Part shown: positions 55,913 through 64,000 of the stretch, piece by piece
How positions within the stretch are numbered: the stretch's first letter is position 1
Layout of the letters: each line of letters begins with the position of its first letter
From: Pythium myriotylum
Taxonomy: Eukaryota > Oomycota > Peronosporomycetes > Pythiales > Pythiaceae
Assembly: GCA_023091665.1 (NCBI GenBank)
Contig: JALJCQ010000001.1
Span: 1,302,001 to 1,366,000, forward strand
Length of the DNA stretch: 64,000 nucleotides
Direction of reading: 5' to 3'
Made by a program: the position numbers and the translations under genes
Notes under the pieces: generated by a model
What the model saw: only the letters and a program-made list of their open reading frames with translations
Database searches by the model: none
What the model was told of the DNA's origin: nothing

Positions 55913-58900
55913 TTATCCGTGGTGATCGCGTATCTCCTCGGGAGACACAGGCAGGTATCGTCGGATAAACTGGTGGACCCGCGTTGCGTGGCGAAGGAAC
56001 GGATCTGGGAAGAAGCACACTGAGAGTGCCACGATTGCTTCCGTGAACTCGCCGTAGATCATCTCGAGGTTATCCTCCAGTCCGGATTCAGCCTCTTGCA
56101 CGTTGCAGAACACAACTGTGGCATACTCAGCCGTGAACCGTGCGCGAAGGAGCTTGTACTCGGCGATGAATGCGTGCCAGTCAGCGAGACGCATAAACCT
56201 CGTGATCCCTTGAGGTGGTACAAGGCCAACTGCTTGTGGCGGACTCCCTGTAGTCACGTTCAATGGTGATTGTATAACTGCTGTGGAAGCTGCCGCCGAC
56301 CCCACGACTGAGGCATTTGCTGCGACGACTGCTGCACGCCTCTTGGCTGCCGCGGCCGCCAAGATGTCCTTCTCCTTGGCGCAGTATCGACGAAATATTG
56401 TCCGCAGCGTCTGCCCATGGTCGCTCAGTGCTTTCTTCACGTCGGTCTTGTGCATGATCTCTCGGATCGCGCTCTGGTTCTGCATCGCCAACGGCAAGTG
56501 ATGTGTTAGTAAGAACTCGACGCGCGCGCTCAATGGAGTGATATGCGGCAGAAACTGCTCGTTGCAGAGCTGCAACAAGACTTCAGCAAGATCCTCCGGA
56601 GAGAAGAGCTGCTCATTGAAGTAGGTACCAACCACTTCTTCATCTCGAAGCGTCGGTAGTACACGCACGTCACGTGCCAAACGCAGGACTTTGACGACAT
56701 GCCACAGATCTTCGAGCGTCGTGGCGTGGGTAATTCCGGGGCGGTGCTTGCAGTAAAATGCATGTCGAAGAATATGCTTTTTCCGCTCCAGAAGTCCCTG
56801 TACGCGATGGAGCTCGACTTGTGGGTGATCTTCCACACTGAAGAGCCGCTCAATGGTGTCGTTGTCAAAACCAACGCACTCGAAAACGTGCCGGCGGTCG
56901 TCTTCCATAAGTCCCAAACCAGCAAGTGCCTCAGTGGCAGGATCAATAGTTGTTGCGACTGAAAGTGTGTGTAAAGACGAACTAGTGAAATGACTTGCGA
57001 GATCGCAAGCTTCATGCCACTGCATGCAGCGAACGTCTCTCAGAGTCTGCTTTGCGGATGCATATTCAGCCGCTCGGGACTGGGTCGAGCCGCGGACGAT
57101 TCCGTGGAGAGCTTCGACAGTCCCACGCAGCTTCTGTGTGTCGGTTAAGGAGAGCAATCGGACTTTGGAGGTCTGGTAAGACCATTCCGATGACGCGACT
57201 GTAGCCATGGAACGGCGGTGGCTTCCGTTTGGGGTTGTAGGGGCGTCACCTCGGTCTTTATCTTTTGCTGCATTCATCAGCGGGCCGCTTGGAAGCGGTT
57301 CAATGTGGAGCTGAAGGCGTGGCCGTAGCATCATAGCTGCTGCGGCCATATCTGCTGGTAAGTCAATTGAGGCCAAATTTGCCAAGGCTGAAGTTTCGAT
57401 GCTAAATCTCTCATCGACGGCAAGGACATCCGACGAGGCGATGAAACCTCGTGCCTGTACGATCTCAGCTTGAGCTAGCTGAAGAGAAAGCTGATTCCAG
57501 ACATCATACGCCGTTTTCAGATGTGAGAGACCTCGATCAATATCGTTGGCAATCGGAGCATGGAGCCCACGATACGACGACTTGCGTCGTGGAGCAAGCT
57601 GCATCTGCCGCTGACTTGTCTGTTTCCGAAGGATGCCACCACCCTTCGCACTCTTCCCGTGGTTTGGGCTGAGTCCTGAAATGGTTTTGTCAGTCGTATC
57701 CTCGTCGTCACTGCTGACATTGTCACCGTCTCCGTCTTCGCCGTCAGTGTCGCCGGGCAGCGGAACATAGAATTTACGAAATGTATGTTTTCCACCCGCA
57801 ATTCCTCTCAGCATCACCTTCTGCAGCATCCGATTTCGAACGAATGCACTTATGTCTGCTGGCGAGAATAAAAGCGAGCCGTACTCTGCGAGGAGCTGTC
57901 CGAGAGCGAAAACGATGAACGCACGAGTGTGCTGAGGTGACAACTCGAAGTCCCTAGCCCTCAAAAGCGGGATTTGATCCAACGACATGCACACACCTCC
58001 ATCGTTCAGTTCGTCTTCATTACCCGTGGAGAAAGGAGCTCTGGCAAAACGAGCCGAGTCAATACTTGATAGTAACACCCGGTCAATTGTACGCGATACG
58101 GCGACCTCTCCGACCTGGAATGATGGAAGTACTGTCGGTTCACCTCCAGCGGAAGAAGGGATATTGATTGCCGGGCGAGAACCAGAACTAGCCATTTGCG
58201 TGTGAGGTACGACCGAAATTTCGTTCTGTTCCAGCATCCGTGAGCTGAACAACTTCGCGTGTTTCGCGTAATGCTCGTCCTGGTGACGAATACCCCCCAG
58301 CGATGCTTCAAAGAGCTCAACAAGTTCCTGCAGCACATGCGGCGACTCGCCGATGGAAGCGCTGGCATACCGGACGTCCTCTTCGTTGGTAATTTCTCCT
58401 TGGTGCGATTGGAGAGACATGGTTGCGGAACTGTGGGTAAGGTCCGCCTTGGACAGGAACAAGAGATGTGCCGTCCTGTCGTCTTCGACACGGGATTTCA
58501 TGCCGTGAAGGAGTGTAATGCACTTGTGGAGCGGGATCTCGCTTGTGGGGGTCGCAGTTGAATCCTGAGTATGTTTGCTATTGCGGTTCTCGACGAGTAG
58601 GTCATTTTTCTGGAGCGTGTGGTGTGCTTCTTCAGTTTTCGCGTCCTCAAGACTTGGTAGCGTGGGAGTATGAGCGACGATCATACCTTGCAACGCTGCG
58701 ATGCAGTGCTGGAGAGCCGATGGTTCAACATCGGGTGGCTGTTTGTGTCGGGCCGCAACTGAGCGCCCTCGAGATCCTGCTGGTTCCATTTTCTTGGCTT
58801 GCAACAAAGCGAACTCGCTGTGCAATGGCTGCAAGAAACCGACATTATGGAAACCTCGAAGTAATGATTCGAGCACAAGAGGAGGTAAGAACGTGGCGGC

Positions 58901-60532
58901 TTCGACTCGTAGTTGCCCTTCCTGGGCGACAAGCTCTTCACGCCTCTGGCTAACCTCTAGGAACGAACTTGCGGATTGGATTTTACGGTGTAGCCGCTGG
59001 ATCGTATCTTCAGCATGCTTGCGGTCGTTTCGAATGGCGAGACTCTCTAACTGAGCAAGGTTTCTTTGCACCGTTAACTCATCTATCCGCTTCTGCAGAG
59101 TGGAGAGTTTTTCCTGGTCGCTTGCGAGCTGCTCGTGCATACGCGCTACTTTCCTTTCGACGGACAGGTGCTTCCAGGCAAGGAACACTCGCGGGACGAG
59201 GGACTTGACAGAGCCTCCAAACCACGCGGAAAAGTACTCGACATATTTTTTTGAGTTCTGGGAGGAGACGCGATGAGCAGATCACGAAACTGGCACATGG
59301 AATAAGATCCCGTGTTGAACAACTCACCCGTTTGCAAGTTACCGCAACAAAGTACCACTCACGGAAGATCGTTCTCACGAGCCCGAGGCCGCACTGGTCA
59401 AGGAAACTGAGTAATGTTGCGTGCACTTTATTGATCTCGTAGCGTAAAAAATCGTTGCGCTCTTGTCGTTTCTGTCTGTTGCAATCTTCGGTAGGTAATG
59501 AGCGACTCTCCCATTTAGACATCACGTACAGCTCTTGCCGCAGAGACTGCAGGATCCGCTTCTGGTTTTTCACAATGGCAAAATATGGTAGCGCGCTCGA
59601 GGAATATGGCAACTCGGTTGGCGCATATATCGCTTGTTTGAGTTCTGAATAGAGCACACGCATAATGGTTGAGAATGGACCGAAGTGCTCAGTCATTTCG
59701 TCTGTGATTGGATCGGTTAGCGAACCATTCAGTGGGGTAGGAGAAGCTATTCGTACCAAAAATCTTGCAGCTGAACGCTGTGACGACATCATTTGGAAGA
59801 GCAAGCCTGGCTGTCATACGATGGAGCTCACGGAACGCAACTTCCGCATGAACGACTGATGGGATGCACGACACGAAAAGTCAATTTCTCTCCATTAGAT
59901 GAGACAGAAGGAACCTTACCAACCGACTTGTAGAGCTCTCGCTCTCGCTCGAATCGATCTAACCAGTCACGCAGAAAAAGCTCTGTAATAGCGACTTGGT
60001 TGGATTCTGCTAGTGGCGACGCGTCCACAGCGTCGTCGAAACCTCGAATAGTCTCATGGAGAATGACCGGAGCCGGTGAAGTACACTCGCGAAGTCGAGC
60101 AGCTCGCGTCAGCGGAGATGCTATAAGTCCTGAATGGCGCTTTGGCTCGCGATCTCGCAGTTGTTGATTTTGATGACTCGTGTCTCTAGAACTGTCGCAG
60201 TTCGTATTATTCGGGGTTTCAAAGCGCGCTAATCGGAGCGATTTGTTCGCAGCGAACGCATCTGCCACGTGTAAATCCCGGTTTTGAACGTGCTGCTGCT
60301 GTAATTTGCGGTGGCGAGGAGAGTCTCTGGCTACATGTTCATGGTTGTTATCATGTACTCGGGGAACCTTGATTTGGCTCGCGTGGATGGGCTTGGCGAG
60401 TCCGAGGCTGTCGTGGATGCTGTGGTTTGGCGGTTTCCTGAGGCTGTTCGCGTCTGCTGGAAGGCCGATCGATTGCCAGCCATCGGGCGTTGCCGGAGCT
60501 ACGCGAACTGGGGGCCCTCGAGGTCTGCGCAT
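55913..60532 (-). CDS. Large coiled-coil protein of unknown function
   Basis: 1,476 aa in four exons; ATG at 60532 (MRRPRGPPVRV); introns about 59856-59919, 59702-59756 and 59258-59327, together keeping one frame. After a disordered Arg/Asn/His-rich leader comes ITELFLRDWLDRFERERELY, then helical DEMTEHFGPFSTIMRVLYSELKQ. An aromatic pattern, FREWYFVAV...EYFSAWF...FLAWKHL, is followed by a coiled coil (MHEQLASDQEKLSTLQKRIDEL). The middle is Ser/Thr-rich with DTDGEDGDGD; the last 400 aa are helical (LEDLWHVVKVLRLA, LAEVLLQLCNEQFL, LFLTH-like helices, an Ala-rich stretch, FMRLADWHAFI). I recognise no domain. The helical, coiled-coil build would suit a flagellar or basal-body protein, but that is a guess. 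Divergent from HMCES (166 bp between starts). Confidence 0.7.
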
Positions 60533-60698
60533 GGCTGCTTGGCTCGGAGCTGAGACACTGCGGCCATGATCACGTCCGCATCCTCGGTGTCGTTTCAGGA
60601 TCGTCGCTTCATTCCAGGCCGGGCACAAGGACCAACACTCTTGCGCTCGTCACCAGATCACACGCAACCCACGATTGAGAAAGAACGTCGAAGAGTGG

Positions 60699-62342
60699 AT
60701 GTGCGGACGCGCGCGCTGCACGCTTCGCCGCGAGGAGATCGCGCAGATGGCTGGCGTGGACCCCGAGGCCTTCGTCGACGGAGACAAATGTGCGTGGCGT
60801 CGTGGTCGCTTTCTCTGGCGCATCGAGTCACCCGCAGTTTGGCAGACCGCCCGTGCGAGAACATGGGACCTGGGCGTTATGGACCAGTGGTTTTCCGCGC
60901 GCATAACGATCAGAGTGGACACGGAGAGAGGAAAGACTGGCAGAAGTATAAGAAGCTCCAGGCCATGCAGGTAATATGCGCGTACTGGCGTTTGTGCCGG
61001 GCTCAGGGACTGATAATGCTTCGACGTGTGCACTAGTGGGGGCTGATCCCTTCGTTCAACAAGCCGAATACAAAGCCAGACCATTTTATCATGTTCAACG
61101 CTCGGTACGTGAAATCACACTGACCGATTCCCGTCAGTGTTTGACACAACCTCGGCATTTCAGCTCAGAGAGCCTCCAAGAACGACCAGCATTCCGGCGT
61201 CTGCTCGAAACCAAGCGATGTGTGATTCTCAGTGAAGGATACTACGAGTGGCAGCAAGTTGACAAGCGAGAGAAACAACCTTATTATATTTATCGCACTG
61301 CAGGACCACTGAAGGTATTGTTTGATCCTCGAGTTGACATTGAGTAGATCGACTCACAAGTCGGCGAGTGCAGTTTGCAGGGCTGTACGACTCGTGGGTC
61401 AACGAAGAAGGAGAGAAATCATTCTCTTACACGATATTAACGACCGAGATTCCGCCGCAGTTATCATGGATGCACACTCGAATTCCGGTAAATGCCTTCA
61501 CTGGTAGTCTTGTCGCGAAGACGGGACTGATGGGTGTGACACAAGGTTATTCTCGATGACGAAGGAGCAACTCGCTGGCTTTCGGACTCAAAGTTCGAGA
61601 ATCTTCGCGATTTGCTGGTTGGCTATCGCGGTGATGACCTGAAGTGGCATCCTGTGGACAAGCGAGGTTGGTCTCCCAGCTAAATATGTCGTGAATTGTC
61701 CTGACCTATGGGTTGAGTTCGCAGTGGGATCAACGAAGTTTCAGACGGAAGATTGCTCGAAGAAAGTAGACATCAAGCATGCAGGTGTGATGCAGACTGG
61801 CCATTGTTGGTGACCGCTCTTACGCCTGCTTCATCTCCATAGCGAACATTACCTCCTTCTTTAGTGCTGACAAGGAGCAGACGAAGATCACCGGGTCACG
61901 GGGTGATAACCTACCCCAAGTATCTTCTAAAACGGAACCCTCTCCGTCGTCGCAGCCAGAGTCGACGAAGACTTCCCAAGCTGAATCGACCACAAGCTCT
62001 CAAGGCGAAGCTTCCAAAAGATCTCAGGATGTGTTATCCAGTCCGCCAGCTTCGTCTCCAATCCGATTGAAGCCGGACCGGCGTGAGGAATTCCGATCGC
62101 CGATCAAGTTTCTCTTCCAACAGCAGCAAATGGTGCAACAAGCTGAAGAAATCATGGCTGCCTCAAGAGGCGAGTCTCCTGCCCCAGTGACCAGCTCCAG
62201 CTCCAGCATGGGTTCAAAACGAGCGCTTTCACCCAATCACCCCCATCCATCACCCAAAAAACCACGGAAAGGGAAGCCATCACCCAAAAAGCCGCTTTCG
62301 CAACGCGGCACTCTGCTGGCATACTTCCAGCCCAAGTCCTAG
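60699..62342 (+). CDS. HMCES: HMCES / SRAP-domain abasic-site shield protein
   Basis: 409 aa in eight exons; introns about 60790-60845, 60971-61036, 61105-61163, 61315-61373, 61488-61545, 61667-61724 and 61785-61842, all 56-66 nt, with exon lengths summing to an exact frame. It begins MCGRARC: Met removal exposes the catalytic Cys2. Other SRAP residues: DKYRPCENMGPGRYGPVVF, WGLIPSF, FNARSESL (Asn), EGYYEWQQ (Glu), HTRIPV (His), WHPVDKRVG. HMCES links covalently to abasic sites in single-stranded DNA at replication forks and shields them. Two PCNA-binding-like motifs follow: ANITSFF, assembled at the exon 7/8 junction, and GTLLAYF near the end; neither has the usual leading Gln. The tail is Ser/Lys/Pro-rich with KKPRKGK. 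Confidence 0.9.
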
Positions 62343-62551
62343 ATTAGTTCAACCTCTGTAGTGAGATCCATCCCCTGTGCTAATCGATAGCTGTGCCACG
62401 CAGTTCCCTTTGGTGAGCTGCTCAACCGTAAACGGCTTTGACCTGGTGACGCCACCGCGGGGCCTCCATCTCCTCGCGGAGGCGACCGACAGCTCACGGG
62501 AGCTCCACTCACTGCCTCGAAGAATCCACGGACGGATCGCTGCCTGCAGCC

Positions 62552-63824
62552 ATGGAGATGAACAAAGGAGAGGCCGAGAAATGCCGCGACATCGCCAAGA
62601 AGCACTTGCGCGAAGGCCGGTGGCAGCAGGCCATCAAGTTCTTCGAGAAGTCTCACCGACTGTACCCTTTGCCCGGCGTGGAGGCGATGCGAGACCGCGC
62701 CAAGCAAGAGCTGGAGAAGGAACAAGCGGGTGGGTCCCGTCCGTCATCGGCGGGTTCGTCGAGCGGTGCAACGGAGGGCGTGAGGAAACGAGAGACAGCC
62801 TCCAGCTCGGCCTCAGCTGACGAACCGTCACGACCGTACACACAAGAGCAACAACAGATTGTGAATAAGATTCGCGCGTGTAAGAACCATTACGAGGTGC
62901 TTGGTGTTGCGCAGAACGCTGACGATGCCGAGATCAAGAAAGCATATCGAAAGGTATCGCATGTCTCCGTGAGTATTAAGGTGTCAGTGGTTGTATTGAT
63001 GTTGGGCTGTGTGTCGTTGCAATAGCTTGCGCTCAAGCTCCACCCGGACAAGAACAGCGCGCCTGGCGCTGAAGATGCGTTCAAAGCTGTCGGGAAAGCG
63101 TTTACGATCCTGAGCGACCCGGAGAAGCGCGCACACTACGATCGATACGGAGATCGAGGACCAGAAGCTCCTCAACAAACCCGGGGTCGCCGGCACTATC
63201 AGCAGGAAGATATCAGTCCTGAAGAAATCTTCAACATGTTCTTTGGAGGTGGGTTCCGGCCACGGCAACCACGCCAACACGGTCACCAGCGTCAGCGCCA
63301 AGCCGAACAGCAGCAAGATCAACGGGCGACGTTCATGCAGTTCTTACCTCTGTTGCTCATTCTATTGCTCTCGCTACTGTCAATGCCAAGTGCTCCGGAA
63401 ATGCCGTTCAGGTACAAATGCTGAGTTGCCACAAAGCCGGGTTTTGTCGCACCGTAGACTGACGCCGCGTGTCTTGCAATTTCACAGCATGCATCCGACG
63501 CCTCAATTCAAGGTGCAACGATCCACCCAGATGAACAGCGTTGCAAAAGGAATTCCTTACTACGTGGAACAAGACTTCGAGCGCAAGTACACGAGCCACT
63601 GGCGCGACCTCCTGCACGTGGAGCAACTGGTCGAACAGCACCACATGAGTCGCCTCCACGAGAGCTGCGAGAACGCCAAGCTGAAGCAGAAGCGTATGAT
63701 CTACCGCGCACGGAACTCGAACAGTGACGACCGCGAGGCGCAGATGCGAGCCGCCCTCGAGATGAAGATGCCGGCGTGCGAGCAGCTCAAGACGCTTCGG
63801 CGGTCGCGGAATCGCCAGGGCTGA
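62552..63824 (+). CDS. DnaJ co-chaperone, DNAJB12/DNAJB14 type
   Basis: Three exons; introns about 62954-63025 and 63412-63487. The N-terminus ([22 protein letters not shown]) is the short helical region typical of this group. The J domain ([22 protein letters not shown] joined to [10 protein letters not shown]) has the HPD motif that stimulates Hsp70. A Gly/Arg/Gln-rich linker ([13 protein letters not shown]) precedes one membrane helix ([15 protein letters not shown]), then a DUF1977-like lumenal part ([29 protein letters not shown]). DNAJB12/14 are ER-membrane proteins whose J domain faces the cytosol and works with Hsc70 in quality control of membrane proteins. Overall length, about 375 aa, matches the family. 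Start ATG at 62552. Confidence 0.92.
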
Positions 63825-64000
63825 GCGAGCGGCCTCCTCCCTTGTTCCTGCGGAACAGCCTCTCCGATATGTCGTCGCCTGCTTGGTTTTGGACAATAGA
63901 ACCCTCTCTCATGTGCACATAGTCCCCTCCATTGTCGTCGCATGGTTGCCTGGTTGAAGTCTGCCAGCCGGATCAGCCGAGTGTACCCCTTTCTCGGTAC

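Noticed and set aside
63825..64000. Further coding sequence at the right edge
   Set aside because: Only short frames antisense to or beyond the DnaJ gene; nothing recognisable in the last 176 bp.

Overview
The window is nuclear DNA from a eukaryotic microbe, most likely an oomycete (water mould). Four things point that way. Genes are packed densely on both strands. They are cut by very short introns, almost all 53-80 nt, that can be placed from protein continuity. There is a tandem pair of secreted PAN/Apple-repeat proteins of the kind expanded in oomycetes. Several genes carry oomycete-type initiator motifs (YTCATTYY core) shortly upstream of the start codon. I cannot name the genus. I saw no tRNA, rRNA, CRISPR array or intact transposon.

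Layout. 1-6136 (+): 3' part of a very long calpain-domain-III / EF-hand / zinc-cluster / C2 / WW protein. 6211-8189 (-): BSD-domain coiled-coil protein. 8358-10106 (+): GT8-like membrane glycosyltransferase. 10272-10629 (-): MOZART1 (MZT1). 11426-14047 (+): two four-module PAN proteins, the first broken by a one-base frameshift. 14245-16658 (-): NIPP1-like FHA domain fused to WDR70-type WD40 repeats. 16827-18661 (+): ALG3. 18824-20455 (+): DPH2. 20498-21472 (-): single-pass membrane protein. 21626-32570 (-): giant kinesin (about 3,600 aa) with ten near-identical 549-bp (183-aa) tandem repeats. 33031-33942 (+): aquaglyceroporin. 34106-35641 (-): FAR1/FLYWCH-like zinc protein. 36117-40091 (+): calponin-homology plus Rab-GAP TBC protein. 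40229-42428 (+): Zwilch-like kinetochore protein. 42505-44451 (-): tail-anchored Elp3. 44755-46467 (-): CTP synthase. 47076-48950 (+): secreted protein of unknown family. 49074-50615 (-): glutamate decarboxylase. 51165-53213 (-): MPP10. 53615-54770 (+): peroxisomal SDR dehydrogenase ending in SKL. 55015-55805 (+): UBC12. 55913-60532 (-): large protein I do not recognise. 60699-62342 (+): HMCES/SRAP. 62552-63824 (+): DNAJB12/14-type co-chaperone.

Most of these are housekeeping genes with no shared pathway, arranged as divergent and convergent neighbours. Loose themes are spindle and kinetochore function (MZT1, kinesin, Zwilch), N-glycosylation and sugar transfer (ALG3, GT8-like), translation-factor and tRNA modification (DPH2, Elp3), ribosome biogenesis (MPP10) and genome maintenance (WDR70, HMCES). 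The likely environment-facing genes are the PAN pair, the 47-49 kb secreted protein and the aquaglyceroporin.

Exon models were inferred by eye from GT-AG sites that restore conserved protein motifs. Individual borders may be off by a base or more. Several long open frames begin at GTG or TTG, and I moved those starts to the first plausible ATG. The most interesting signals are the kinesin repeat array, the FHA-WD40 and CH-TBC fusions, the tail-anchored Elp3 with a CX3CX2C radical-SAM motif, and the broken PAN paralogue.
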